The notes under the pieces were generated by a model. The model saw only the letters and a program-made list of their open reading frames with translations, had not been told where the DNA came from and made no database searches. A program made the position numbers and the translations under genes. Shown one piece after another: positions 32,423-41,457 of a stretch of DNA of 53,000 nt. Every line of letters starts with the position of its first letter. Within the stretch, counting starts at the first letter, position 1. The stretch spans positions 1-53,000 of the forward strand of contig JAYEIJ010000011.1 in NCBI GenBank assembly GCA_034660035.1, given 5' to 3'. This DNA is from JAHEEL01 sp034660035 (GTDB lineage Bacteria > Actinomycetota > Acidimicrobiia > Spongiisociales > UBA5794).

Positions 32423-32623
32423 ATGGCACGACAGAGCACCAACGACGGACTCCGCTGCAGCACGTGCGGGCAGGACTCCGTGATCGAGATCGAACTCAAG
32501 CTTCCAGACGGATCGGAAGTGGTGTTCTGCTCGTGTCATCGGTGTGAGTCGAAGTGGTGGGATCGCGACGGGGAACACCTCGATCTGGACGCACTCGTCG
32601 ACGTTGCTCGCCGCGAGGCGTAG
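32423..32623 (+). CDS. Small zinc-ribbon protein
   Basis: A 66-residue protein with two Cys-X2-Cys knuckles, CSTC and CHRC, about 25 residues apart, a short beta-rich stretch between them (VIEIELKLPDGSEVVF) and WW after the second pair. This is a zinc ribbon, possibly binding nucleic acid or protein. An in-frame ATG at 32342 would add 27 residues translated from heptad repeats; I reject it in favour of 32423, which has the TACTCT box at 7 nt. Confidence 0.75.
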   Translation: MARQSTNDGLRCSTCGQDSVIEIELKLPDGSEVVFCSCHRCESKWWDRDGEHLDLDALVDVARREA

Positions 32624-32657
32624 ATTCCGGCCGACGGCCCTAATGGTCGGCCATCGC

Positions 32658-32663
32658 TAGCCT
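32658..32663 (+). promoter_or_regulatory. -10 box TAGCCT for the membrane protein operon
   Basis: TAGCCT ends 7 nt before the GTG start at 32671 and predicts a leaderless mRNA. Confidence 0.55.
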
Positions 32664-32670
32664 CTCGACC

Positions 32671-34869
32671 GTGACCTCTCCACCTCCGTCTGCCGTCATG
32701 GAGTCTGCTTCCGAGCCTTCGGAGGCCGTGGGCACGGGTGCCGTGCCGACCTGGTTGATCATCGTGCTCATCGGAGCGCCGACGGTGCTCATCTTGCTCA
32801 TCATGTCGGGAGTTCTCGGTGTCATCGGGTCCGGATCGTTGATCCGGTTCCCGCAGATCCTCGTCGCCAACACACCGACCGGCGGGGATATGGGCGCACA
32901 CGTGCTCTTGCCACAGGTCCTGAAGGATGTGCTGCTGCCATCCGGCCGGCTATTCGGCTGGTCGAGCACCTGGTACGCGGGATTTCCCGCCCTCTACTTC
33001 TACTTCCCGATTCCGGCGCTCATCACCGTGTTGCTCGACGTGTTCCTGCCCTACGGTGTCGCCTTCAAGCTTGTGACGATCGTTGGACTGGTGGCGCTCC
33101 CCGTCGCCACGTATGCGTTCCTGCGCCTCCTCGCCTTCTCCCGCCCGGTCGCTGCGCTCGCTGCGCTCACGGGATCGATGTTCGTCTTCATGGAGAGCTT
33201 CTCGATCTTCGGCGCCAACATCAAGTCGACATTGGCCGGCGAGTTCTCGTTCTCATGGTCCTTCGCGTTGTCGATCATCTATCTCGGAATCGTCGCTCGC
33301 GACACGCGCCTCGGGAGGAGGTTCACACCGTGGGCCGGGATCGTCCTGGCTCTGACGGCGATGACTCACATCGTGACCACGATGATCGTCGTCGTTGTCG
33401 CAGCGTCGCTTCTGTTCAGAAGGAACGGGCCGCGAACGGTGATCTCGTCGTGGATCGTTGGTTTCGCGATCAGCGCGTTCTGGGCTCTGCCGCTCGGTAT
33501 CCGGGTGCTCCAGGGCATGACCACCGACATGGGATGGGCGCCGGTGGGCAATATCGTCGGCGATACGACCCCGGGGTCGCCGCTGCCGGGAGAGTTCATC
33601 CCGGTGCTTGTGCTTGGGCTCGTCGGGATGGTGTGGACGATGCTGCGACGGGACGACGTAACGGTGCTCGTATGGCTGACGCTGTTGCCGCTTGCCGGCT
33701 ACTTCATCCTCCCGAAGATCGGCATCACCGCCCTCTACAACGCTCGTCTTCTTCCGTACTGGTACTTCGGCATGTACGTGTTCGCCGGAATCGCACTCGG
33801 TCTGGCGGTTCTCGAGATCTCGCGACGCGTCCCCCTGCGAAGATCCGTGCTCGTGGGCGCTTCGATCGGTGCCGGATTTGTCGTGCTTGCCGCGAGCATT
33901 CTCTCGATTCACGACGTGCCCGGCTGGGTGAAGTGGAACTTCGAGGGATACGAGGGCAAGACGGACTACCACGAGTACCGGACACTGATGGAGACGGTCG
34001 ACACGCTGCCACCCGGTCGCATCATGTGGGAAGCGAACTCCGACATGAACAAGTACGGGACGCCGATGGCGCTGATGCTGTTCCCGTATTGGAGCGAGGG
34101 ACATCCATCGATGGAGGGACTGTTCTTCGAATCGTCGCTTACCACACCGTTCCACTTCCTGAACGCGTCCGAAGTCAGCGAACGGCCTTCGAATCCTGTG
34201 CGCGGCCTCGACTACCGCGGATTCGACATGGAACGAGGGATCGCCCATCTGGCCGTGTACGACGTCGCCTACTACGTGAGTTTCACGGAGAAAGGCGAAT
34301 CGGAAGCCCGCCTCGCCGGTCTCATCGAGGTCGGATCGGCCTCGCCCTGGACGATCTTCGCCCTCCCCGATTCCGATCTCGTGGACATCGCGACCCTGCG
34401 ACCGGCCGTGTGGGACGGCGGCGGTGACTTCCTCGATCCGTCACTCGAGTGGTACGACGACGCTGATCACCTGAACAACTGGCTCGTCGAAACCGGACCG
34501 GAGGAGTGGCTTCGAGTCGAATCCGTCGATGATCGCCTGGTCTCCGTGAAGACGTATGCCGGCACGGGCGTTGTGACCGACATCGTGGAAGAAGATGGTC
34601 GCATTTCGTTCACCACGACGGCGGTTGGCGTGCCGCACCTTGTCAAGGTGTCCTACTTCCCGAACTGGACTGTGGAAGGCGCCGATGGGCCGTACCGTGC
34701 CGCTCCATCGCTGATGGTCGTCGTTCCGACGAGCGAAGACGTCGTGCTCGAGTTCCGGAACACGTCTGCCGAGAACCTGGGCATGGTTCTCACGCTGACG
34801 GCTCTCGCGGGGTTGGCGGCATATGCATACCGTCGGCACAAGCTTCAGCCGCGCAAGGTCGACGCATGA
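32671..34869 (+). CDS. Multi-pass membrane protein, GT-C/PTPS-related type
   Basis: A 732-residue protein with about eleven membrane segments in residues 25-425, then an extracytoplasmic domain (about 430-700), and a last helix near 710. The first external loop holds NTPTGGDMGAH, an acidic loop as in lipid-phosphate-dependent GT-C glycosyltransferases; the layout fits the 6-pyruvoyl-tetrahydropterin-synthase-related membrane family, whose name does not reflect a known activity. It probably acts in envelope glycan or lipid synthesis. Starts with GTG and overlaps gtrA by ATGA. Confidence 0.8.
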   Translation: MTSPPPSAVMESASEPSEAVGTGAVPTWLIIVLIGAPTVLILLIMSGVLGVIGSGSLIRFPQILVANTPTGGDMGAHVLLPQVLKDVLLPSGRLFGWSSTWYAGFPALYFYFPIPALITVLLDVFLPYGVAFKLVTIVGLVALPVATYAFLRLLAFSRPVAALAALTGSMFVFMESFSIFGANIKSTLAGEFSFSWSFALSIIYLGIVARDTRLGRRFTPWAGIVLALTAMTHIVTTMIVVVVAASLLFRRNGPRTVISSWIVGFAISAFWALPLGIRVLQGMTTDMGWAPVGNIVGDTTPGSPLPGEFIPVLVLGLVGMVWTMLRRDDVTVLVWLTLLPLAGYFILPKIGITALYNARLLPYWYFGMYVFAGIALGLAVLEISRRVPLRRSVLVGASIGAGFVVLAASILSIHDVPGWVKWNFEGYEGKTDYHEYRTLMETVDTLPPGRIMWEANSDMNKYGTPMALMLFPYWSEGHPSMEGLFFESSLTTPFHFLNASEVSERPSNPVRGLDYRGFDMERGIAHLAVYDVAYYVSFTEKGESEARLAGLIEVGSASPWTIFALPDSDLVDIATLRPAVWDGGGDFLDPSLEWYDDADHLNNWLVETGPEEWLRVESVDDRLVSVKTYAGTGVVTDIVEEDGRISFTTTAVGVPHLVKVSYFPNWTVEGADGPYRAAPSLMVVVPTSEDVVLEFRNTSAENLGMVLTLTALAGLAAYAYRRHKLQPRKVDA

Positions 34870-35327
34870 GGCGCTATCTCCGCAGCTTCATGACGAAGGA
34901 GGCGTTCGAACAGTTCGTCAAGGTCGGACTCGTCGGTGTCGCGAACACGATCGTGTCCTTCGCTCTGTTCAACCTCTTCCTCTGGATGGGGTGGTGGTCG
35001 GTGGCAGCGGTGAGCGTTGCATTCGCGCTCACGACTTTCATGTCGTATCTCCTGAACCGAATCTGGACGTTCGAACTCAAGGACGGAAAGGTCTCCGGCA
35101 CGGAGACGATGCGCTTCTACCTGGTCAACGTCGCAGCCTGGGCCGGCACTGCCGGGACGATGTGGCTCGCGGAAACGATGTTCGGGCCGTTGTCCACAGT
35201 CTCGGCGAATGCCGTGTACCTAACGACCTCGATCGTGATCCTCCTCCCGAAGTTCGCGTCCTATCGCGACATCGTGTTCGGGGGGGCGATCAAGGCGCAG
35301 GAGAACAGCTCCTCCGACGCAAGATAG
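34866..35327 (+). CDS. GtrA-family membrane protein
   Basis: A 153-residue protein with four membrane segments and the family pattern FVKVGLVGVANTIVSFALF near the N-terminus, then SYLLNRIWTF between helices 2 and 3. GtrA proteins are thought to help move polyprenyl-phosphate-linked sugars across the membrane. It is translationally coupled to the membrane protein upstream (ATGA) and faces the GT2 gene, with which it may act: GtrA and DPM-type GT2 often work together. Confidence 0.88.
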   Translation: MRRYLRSFMTKEAFEQFVKVGLVGVANTIVSFALFNLFLWMGWWSVAAVSVAFALTTFMSYLLNRIWTFELKDGKVSGTETMRFYLVNVAAWAGTAGTMWLAETMFGPLSTVSANAVYLTTSIVILLPKFASYRDIVFGGAIKAQENSSSDAR

Positions 35328-35333
35328 GGAGGA

Positions 35334-36041
35334 TCAGGGTCGCAGGCTCTTGCGGATCCGCCACACGCCTCTGAGCGTGCGCGGTACTCGTTTGGCAAGA
35401 CTGCTCTTCGTCTCGCGCTTCTCCTCGACGACGGCCGGCACTTCGGTGATGCGGTACCCGGCGCGCTCCGCACGGACGACGAGCTCTGTATCGAACAGAT
35501 CCTGGGTGGAGATCACCTCCGGCGCGATCCGGTCGATGACGTCGCGACGGATCGCCTTCATGCCGTGCGTGTCTGACACGCCGGATGACAGCACGAACCG
35601 CAGGACCTGATTGAACGTCCACGTAGCGAACCGGCGGACGTGGCCGCGCCGGTCGTCTGCACCCTCGGCTCGTTTCGAGGCCAGAACAAGATCTGCATCG
35701 TCGCCGACAGCGAGAACCGATCGGAGGAACTCACCGGAGAAGTAGTCGATGTCGAAGTTGACGGCCCACTCGCCGTCGGTGGAGAGGAACCCTTCCCTCA
35801 TGGCTGCTCCATAGTCCGGTGTGGGGAGCTCGAGCAGGGCAAGCCCGGGATACCGACCGATCAACTCGCGGACCGCCTCGGCAGTGCCATCGGTCGAACC
35901 GTTCTCAGCCACCAGAACCGTGACCGACGCCTGGATGCCGGCGATCTCCTCGAAGAGCTCTGCAAGAGCGCCGGGGAGGTAGTCCGCTTCGTTGTGAACT
36001 GGGATCACGACCGAGATGGTCGTCGGTGGGTCAGAGGTCAT
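35334..36041 (-). CDS. GT2 glycosyltransferase (polyprenyl-phosphate sugar synthase-like)
   Basis: A 235-residue cytoplasmic GT2 enzyme: SVVIPVHNEADYL at the N-terminus, ENGSTDGTAE, and the metal-binding DID in FDIDYFS. It has no membrane helix. It resembles enzymes that load a sugar from a nucleotide donor onto a polyprenyl phosphate. It is on the minus strand inside a plus-strand region and ends 6 bp from gtrA (convergent). A TACACT box lies 10 nt before its ATG. Confidence 0.87.
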   Translation of the reverse strand: MTSDPPTTISVVIPVHNEADYLPGALAELFEEIAGIQASVTVLVAENGSTDGTAEAVRELIGRYPGLALLELPTPDYGAAMREGFLSTDGEWAVNFDIDYFSGEFLRSVLAVGDDADLVLASKRAEGADDRRGHVRRFATWTFNQVLRFVLSSGVSDTHGMKAIRRDVIDRIAPEVISTQDLFDTELVVRAERAGYRITEVPAVVEEKRETKSSLAKRVPRTLRGVWRIRKSLRP

Positions 36042-36051
36042 CTGGGCGGTG

Positions 36052-36057
36052 AGTGTA
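36052..36057 (-). promoter_or_regulatory. -10 box TACACT for the GT2 gene
   Basis: Minus-strand TACACT ends 10 nt before the ATG at 36041, giving a leader of a few nucleotides at most. Confidence 0.4.
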
Positions 36058-36101
36058 GGAACGGATCGGAAACAGGGACTCGGCCCGCCCGAGAGCGACC
36101 G

Positions 36102-36107
36102 TACAAT
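36102..36107 (+). promoter_or_regulatory. -10 box TACAAT for the manB operon
   Basis: TACAAT, close to the TATAAT consensus, ends exactly 6 nt before the ATG at 36114. Leaderless start predicted for the manB-trm112-isomerase-sahH operon. Confidence 0.6.
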
Positions 36108-36113
36108 CCCACC

Positions 36114-37451
36114 ATGGATCTTGACACCATCTTCAAGGCGTACGACATCCGGGGTCTCTACCCGTCTGAGATCGATGAGGAGGCGGCTCGACGAATCGGG
36201 CGCGGTTTCGCCGCGTTCGCCGATGTCGATCGGATCGCCGTTGGACGGGATTGTCGGACCTCGTCGCCTGCGATCACCGCAGCGCTCATCGACGGGATCA
36301 CCGGCACGGGAACCGATGTCATCGATATCGGCGAGATCACAACCGACGGCCTCTACTTCGTATCCGGATCGATGGACCTTCCCGGCGTGGTCGTGACCGC
36401 ATCACACAATCCACCCGAGTACAACGGGCTGAAGTTCTGCCTGGCCGGCGCTGCGCCGGTCGGTGAGGACACGGGGTTGAACGACATCAAGAGAATCGCT
36501 GCCTCGGAATACGAGGCACAGGATGATCGCGGTTCTGTCGAAGCCATCGACATTCTCGATGGATATGTTGACCATCTCTTCGGAGTTGTCGACGCCGGTG
36601 TGTTCTCGGACTTGACCGTCGTGGCGGATGGAGGAAACGGGATGGCCGGTATCGCACTGCCGACGGTGTTCGAGCGGTTGCCTGCCCAACTCATCGGCCT
36701 CTACCTCGAGCCGGATGGCTCCTTCCCGAACCACCCGGCCGATCCGCTCAGACCGGAGAATCTGGTCGATCTCCTCGCCCTCATGGATGAGAGGAAGCCG
36801 GACCTCGGTGTGGCGTTCGACGGTGATGCCGACAGGGCGTTCTTCATCGATGACCGGGGCGTCCCGCTGCCCGGAAGTACAACGACGGCGATCATCGGTG
36901 ATTGGTTTCTCAGACGAGAGCCCGGTGCGTCGATCGTGCACAACCTCATCTGTTCCAAGGCGGTTCCCGAAAGGGTTCGCATCGCTGGAGGCACTCCGGT
37001 TCGGACGAGAGTTGGGCACTCGTTCATCAAGCAAGTCATGAAGGAGACCGGCGCTGTATTCGGTGGCGAACACTCCGGTCACTACTACTTCCGCGACAAC
37101 TACCGCGCCGACTCGGGGATCCTCGCGATGCTCGTGCTGATGCAGGTGATGTCAGAGGATGGGCGCCCTCTCTCCGAGCTCCGTCTCGAATACGAACCGT
37201 ACGTAGGCTCGGGCGAGATCAACTACGATGTTGCAGACCAATCCGTGGCGACCGCTGCTGTGGCTGCCGCATACGGCGACGCCCAGATCGATCATCTCGA
37301 CGGACTGACCGTCGACCTCGGCGATCGGTGGTTCAACCTTCGACCGTCGAATACCGAGCCGAAGCTCAGGCTCAACGCAGAAGCCCCAGACGCCGCCGGA
37401 GTCGATGAACTCGTCGCTGCGGTGGCATCGATCATCGAGGAGGGACCGTGA
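36114..37451 (+). CDS. manB: Phosphomannomutase/phosphoglucomutase
   Basis: A 445-residue alpha-D-phosphohexomutase interconverting sugar 1- and 6-phosphates, which supplies GDP-mannose or UDP-glucose precursors for the envelope. FKAYDIRGLYP at the N-terminus, phosphoserine loop TASHNPPEYNGLK, metal loop FDGDADR, sugar loop GGEHSGH and phosphate loop RPSNTEP are all intact. Start chosen at 36114 from the TACAAT box and the family N-terminus; the long open frame upstream is a shadow of the GT2 gene. Overlaps the next gene by GTGA. Confidence 0.94.
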   Translation: MDLDTIFKAYDIRGLYPSEIDEEAARRIGRGFAAFADVDRIAVGRDCRTSSPAITAALIDGITGTGTDVIDIGEITTDGLYFVSGSMDLPGVVVTASHNPPEYNGLKFCLAGAAPVGEDTGLNDIKRIAASEYEAQDDRGSVEAIDILDGYVDHLFGVVDAGVFSDLTVVADGGNGMAGIALPTVFERLPAQLIGLYLEPDGSFPNHPADPLRPENLVDLLALMDERKPDLGVAFDGDADRAFFIDDRGVPLPGSTTTAIIGDWFLRREPGASIVHNLICSKAVPERVRIAGGTPVRTRVGHSFIKQVMKETGAVFGGEHSGHYYFRDNYRADSGILAMLVLMQVMSEDGRPLSELRLEYEPYVGSGEINYDVADQSVATAAVAAAYGDAQIDHLDGLTVDLGDRWFNLRPSNTEPKLRLNAEAPDAAGVDELVAAVASIIEEGP

Positions 37452-37630
37452 CCGACCATCTGATCGACCCGGCATTGCTGGAGATCATGCAATGTCCGTC
37501 CTGCACGGGAACGCTCACCGTGCGTCCCGAGCCGCCGGCACTTGTCTGCTCGGATTGCGGACTTCAGTACCCGATTCGAGATGGCATTCCCGTCATGCTG
37601 ATCGACGAAGCTACCCCCTCAGATCGATGA
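37448..37630 (+). CDS. Trm112-like (UPF0434) small zinc-ribbon protein
   Basis: A 60-residue protein with CPSC and CSDC knuckles and the C-terminal YPIRDGIPVML typical of Trm112/UPF0434 proteins. In eukaryotes and some prokaryotes Trm112 partners methyltransferases; the bacterial role is less clear. GTG start overlapping the manB stop; ATGA overlap with the next gene. Its place between manB and the isomerase is conserved in actinobacteria, from memory. Confidence 0.88.
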   Translation: MTDHLIDPALLEIMQCPSCTGTLTVRPEPPALVCSDCGLQYPIRDGIPVMLIDEATPSDR

Positions 37631-38619
37631 CGATGTTCGATGACATCCTGAGCCTGCCGGAACAACTCCGGTGGGGGGTCGGCCACGACATCGCTCCGTT
37701 GCGGTCCGACGGGCCGATCGTGTTGCTCGGCATGGGAGGATCGGCGATGGCGGCCACGATCGGGACGCTCGCATCAACGCCGCGCTCACCGATGATCGTC
37801 CATCGTGGCTACGGACTCCCTCAGTGGGCGGCAGAGGGAGGGGTTTCTGTGCTCGCCGTCTCCTACAGCGGGAACACTGAAGAAGTGCTCTCAGGGGTCG
37901 AGCAGGCGATCTCAGCAGATCTCGATCTGACCGTGATCGCCTCGGGAGGCAGACTCGGAGAGATCGCCGTAGAGCGCAGCCTGCCATACATAGAGGTTCC
38001 GGGAGGCCTCCAGCCCCGTGCCGGAGTCGGATACCAGGTCGCGGCCGTGATGGCCATGCTCGGCGCCGGCGGCCACGTCCCGGACCCCGATGCTTCCCTT
38101 GATGAAGCTGCCGACATCGTCGACCGACTGCTCGACGGCGGAAGGGGTGGCGCCGTGCAACTCGGCCGCGATCTCGCGTCCGGTCTTGAAGACAGGATCG
38201 CTGTGATCTACGGCGGTCTCGGAGTCGGTTCAACGGCGGCGTACCGATGGAAGACACAGATCAACGAGAACGCCAAGCTTCCCGCCTTCTCCGGGACCGT
38301 TCCGGAGATGAACCACAACGAACTCGAAGGATGGCAACCGGGGTCGAGCGGCGCATTCGGATTGATCTACCTCAGGGACTCCGCTGATCACCCCGGGGTG
38401 GCTCGTCGATTGGATCTCTCAGGAACGGTGCTATCCGGGAAGGTCCGTCGGGTCGGTGACGTCCATTCGACCGGAGACGGCCCTCTCGCTCGATTCTTCA
38501 GCCTTGCCGTCGTCGGGGACATCGCATCCGTTGCGATGGCGGAGGCGACCGGGGTCGACCCGACACCGGTCGAGACTCTCGAAGCTTTCAAGACCATGCT
38601 CACGAAAGGAGCGCCATGA
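37627..38619 (+). CDS. Bifunctional phosphoglucose/phosphomannose isomerase
   Basis: A 330-residue SIS-domain isomerase linking fructose 6-phosphate to glucose and mannose 6-phosphates. First SIS domain: LLGMGGSAMAA and SYSGNTEEVL. Second: PEMNHNELEGW with the catalytic Glu/His region of the bacterial PGI/PMI family. The product mannose 6-phosphate is the substrate of ManB, encoded two genes upstream in the same overlapping operon. Start by ATGA overlap. Confidence 0.9.
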   Translation: MTMFDDILSLPEQLRWGVGHDIAPLRSDGPIVLLGMGGSAMAATIGTLASTPRSPMIVHRGYGLPQWAAEGGVSVLAVSYSGNTEEVLSGVEQAISADLDLTVIASGGRLGEIAVERSLPYIEVPGGLQPRAGVGYQVAAVMAMLGAGGHVPDPDASLDEAADIVDRLLDGGRGGAVQLGRDLASGLEDRIAVIYGGLGVGSTAAYRWKTQINENAKLPAFSGTVPEMNHNELEGWQPGSSGAFGLIYLRDSADHPGVARRLDLSGTVLSGKVRRVGDVHSTGDGPLARFFSLAVVGDIASVAMAEATGVDPTPVETLEAFKTMLTKGAP

Positions 38620-40090
38620 ACTACGACATCGCCGATTCATCACTGGCACCCGAAGGACATCGACGGATCGCGTGGGCCGACCGCAGAATGCCGGTCCTCG
38701 CTGCGATCCGGGAACGGTTCGAGGCCGAGCGGCCGCTGGAGGGCATCCGGGTCGCCGCTTGCATGCACGTGACGAGCGAGACGGCGACGCTCATGCAAAC
38801 GCTGCGTGTCGGCGGGGCGTCGGTGGTCCTGTGTGCTTCGAACCCCCTGTCGACCCAGGATGACGTGGCCGCGGCTCTCGTCGATGATGGCATCCCCGTG
38901 TACGCCGTGCGTGGTGAGGATTCCGATACGTTCTACGAACACATCAACGCGATCCTCGACACCGACCCACACATCGTGTTCGACGATGGGGCGGATACGA
39001 CAACCGTGCTCCACCGTCAACGGAAGGAGCAGCCGATCCTCGGAGGCCTCGAGGAGACGACGACCGGCGTGCTCCGTCTTCGAGCGATGGCTGCCGAAGG
39101 AGTTCTTCGATACCCGGTCGTCGCCGTGAACGACTCCGCAACGAAGCATCTGTTCGACAACCGCCACGGAACCGGACAATCGTCGATCGACGGGATCCTC
39201 CGGGCTTCGAACATCCTCTTCGCCGGACGCACGGTGGTCGTCGCCGGCTTCGGTGATTGCGGATGGGGTGTCGCTCGACGCGCAGCGGGGCTTGGGGCCA
39301 GTGTCGTCGTCATCGAAGTCGATCCGATTCGGGCGCTCTCGGCGGCCATGGAGGGCTATCGGGTGATGACGGCAGCCGAGGCGGCGCCGATCGGGGATGT
39401 CTTCCTCACGGTGACGGGCGACATCCACATCTTCCGACCCGAGCACTTCCTCGTGATGAAGGACAGCGCGATTCTCGCGAACGCGGGGCACTTCGATGTG
39501 GAACTTGATCTGATCGGACTTCGCGAGATGGCGGTCGATAGGCGCGAGATCCGGGAGAATCTCGAGGAGTTCGAACTGGAAGACGGACGCCGGATCATCG
39601 TCGTAGCTGAGGGAAGGCTCGTGAATCTCAGTGCAGCCGAGGGTCACCCGGCCGACGTGATGGACATGTCGTTCGCCGATCAGGCACTCGCTGCAGAATG
39701 GCTCGTCCAGGGTGGCGGCGATCTCCCGCCCGATGTGTACACGTTGCCCCGTGAACTCGACGAATCCGTCGCGCGGCTCAAGCTGGAAGCGATGGGAGCA
39801 TCGCTGGAGACCCTGACAGAAGAACAAGCCCGATACCTGGAGTCCTGGGAAGAAGGAACGTNNNNNNNNNNNNNNNNNNNNNNNNNNNNNNNNNNNNNNN
39901 NNNNNNNNNNNNNNNNNNNNNNNNNNNNNNNNNNNNNNNNNNNNNNNNNNNNNNNNNNNNNGTGTACACGTTGCCCCGTGAACTCGACGAATCCGTCGCG
40001 CGGCTCAAGCTGGAAGCGATGGGAGCATCGCTGGAGACCCTGACAGAAGAACAAGCCCGATACCTGGAGTCCTGGGAAGAAGGAACGTAA
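38616..40090 (+). CDS. ahcY: S-adenosylhomocysteine hydrolase, split by an artificial gap
   Basis: NAD-dependent enzyme that splits S-adenosylhomocysteine to adenosine and homocysteine and so keeps methyltransferases running. Motifs: ACMHVTSETATLMQTL, DDGADTTT, AVNDSATKHLFDN, Rossmann VVAGFGDCGWGVARRAAGLG, ANAGHFDVELDL. The 127 bp before the N run (39735-39861) are identical to those after it (39962-40088), so the duplication is an assembly artefact. Merged, the protein has 415 residues and ends ESWEEGT. Its normal C-terminal Lys-Tyr is absent, as in shorter family members. Last gene of the manB operon; heptad repeats follow at once. Confidence 0.93.
39862..39961. other. Assembly gap of 100 N inside ahcY, flanks duplicated
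   Basis: Exactly 100 N. The 127 bases on each side are identical, as expected when two contigs from a de Bruijn graph with k = 127 share one k-mer and are scaffolded instead of merged. No sequence is probably missing. Confidence 0.95.
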
Positions 40091-40092
40091 GG

Positions 40093-40158
40093 AGCTACCA
40101 GCTACGAGCTGCCAGCTCAGAAATCGGACTGGAGGCTGGTAGCTGGAGGCTGGCAGCT
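40093..40158. repeat. Heptad repeat with inverted arm after ahcY
   Basis: Left arm 40093-40120: AGCTACC, AGCTACG, AGCTGCC, AGCTCAG. Right arm 40131-40158: GGAGGCT, GGTAGCT, GGAGGCT, GGCAGCT. The arms are largely complementary with a 10-nt loop, so an imperfect hairpin of up to 28 bp can form 3 nt after the ahcY stop. Likely transcript end. Confidence 0.9.
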
Positions 40159-40181
40159 CAATTCCTGTCCCACCCGGCTCT

Positions 40182-40187
40182 TACGGT
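40182..40187 (+). promoter_or_regulatory. -10 box TACGGT for comF
   Basis: TACGGT ends 7 nt before the ATG at 40195; leaderless start predicted. Confidence 0.5.
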
Positions 40188-40194
40188 CGGGGGC

Positions 40195-40914
40195 ATGCTC
40201 TGTCTTTCTTGCACTATGCCGAGTTCTGGTTCTCTCTGCGCGCAGTGTCGGCTTGAACTGCGTCCGGGTTTGGAGGTATCCGTCGGGCCGGGTTTGATCG
40301 GCGTGGCCGGGTTCATTCACGAAGGGCCGGCCCGCCGTCTCGTCCACGCACTGAAGTACCGGGCCGTCGTTGCCGCCGCCGAGCCGCTCGCCGACGCGAT
40401 GGCAGAGAGGATCCCCGGGTCGGCCACCGCTCTCCTGCCCATGCCAAGGGCCGCTCTTCGAGCGTTTCGCCACGGCATCGATCCCGCAGCCGTTCTCGCT
40501 GCGGCGGTCGCAGAGCGGACGGGTCTTCCCGTGATCGACGCGATTCGGCCCCGGTTGTGGTGGAGACGGCACGCCGGCAGGAGGAGGGATGAGCGGTCCG
40601 CCGTTCCGTTCGCTCCGCTCGGTTCGCTCGTGCCGAGAGATGCCGCGCTCGTCGACGATGTGCTCACAACCGGAGCGACGGCTCGCGCAGCGGCGGCCGC
40701 ACTTGAGGGACTTCCGACTCTTGTGCTGGTCGCTACCTGTGCGAGTAGAATAGGGTCAGGAGACAGCCCCCATGGAGGTGCGGTGACGGTTCAACCGTTC
40801 AGCGGTCCGACCGATCAAGGCACCCTCCGCGCCCGAACGATCAAAGCAGGTCGATTCGACGCGCCCGGAAGAAGCCGGCGGGGACACAGTCATGATGGAA
40901 GGGAGCACGAGTGA
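40195..40914 (+). CDS. ComF family phosphoribosyltransferase-like protein
   Basis: A 239-residue protein with an N-terminal zinc ribbon (CLSC and CAQC), HALKYRAVVAAAEPLA, and the PRPP-binding loop LVDDVLTTGATA. ComF proteins are linked to DNA uptake in competent bacteria, but most carriers are not known to be competent, so the role here is open. The last 50 residues after the PRT domain are basic and Gly-rich and look disordered. The stop overlaps the hpf start (GTGA). Confidence 0.86.
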   Translation: MLCLSCTMPSSGSLCAQCRLELRPGLEVSVGPGLIGVAGFIHEGPARRLVHALKYRAVVAAAEPLADAMAERIPGSATALLPMPRAALRAFRHGIDPAAVLAAAVAERTGLPVIDAIRPRLWWRRHAGRRRDERSAVPFAPLGSLVPRDAALVDDVLTTGATARAAAAALEGLPTLVLVATCASRIGSGDSPHGGAVTVQPFSGPTDQGTLRARTIKAGRFDAPGRSRRGHSHDGREHE

Positions 40915-41457
40915 ACGTTCGGATCCACGGGCGGAACACCGAGATCGCCGACGATGTCCGCGATCTCGCTCATGAGAAAGTCGAGCATGCTGGGAGGATC
41001 TTCGACGACGTGACCAATGTCGACGTCGAGTTCTCCGAGAACGGCAATCCGAGGCAGACCGACGGCAGATACCGCGTCGAGATCACCTCAACCGCCGCCG
41101 GGCAGATCGTCCGCGTCGAATCGGATGCGTTCGACGCACGGGCGGCCCTCGACGCCGCGACCGAGAAATACGAACGGCAACTCAGGAAACTCAAAGAGCG
41201 ACTCATCCAGCGATCCCGCAAGGCCAGCCACAAGGATCTGAGTCCTCTCGAAGACACCCCCGTTGTTCAACGAGATCAGGACCCCTTCATCGTCAGGAGG
41301 AAGCGATTCGCGATGCGGCCCATGGCGGTCGAAGAAGCCGTGCTGCAGATGGAGATGCTCGGCCACGACTTCTTCGTCTTCCTCGACGCAGACACGGGCA
41401 ATCAGTGTGTGATCTACCACCGCAGAGACGGCAACCTAGGAATGATCGAGCCGGAGT
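40911..41457 (+). CDS. hpf: Ribosome hibernation promoting factor, long form; 3' end lost in gap
   Basis: At least 182 residues. The N-terminal domain (NVRIHGRNTEIADDV, then RYRVEITS) binds the decoding centre of idle 30S subunits; the C-terminal domain (PMAVEEAVLQMEMLGHDFFVF, cut here by the limit, through HRRDGNLGMIEPE) dimerises 70S ribosomes to 100S. GTG start with GGAAGGGAG upstream. The reading frame runs into the N run; long-form HPFs usually stop right after the IEPE-like end, so probably only a stop codon is missing. Confidence 0.93.

Noticed and set aside
35640..36113. 158-codon N-terminal extension of manB
   Set aside because: It lies opposite the GT2 gene, and the ATG at 36114 has a TACAAT box and the family N-terminus.
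39962..40090. Duplicated C-terminal domain of S-adenosylhomocysteine hydrolase
   Set aside because: Exact 127-bp copy separated by 100 N is a scaffolding artefact.
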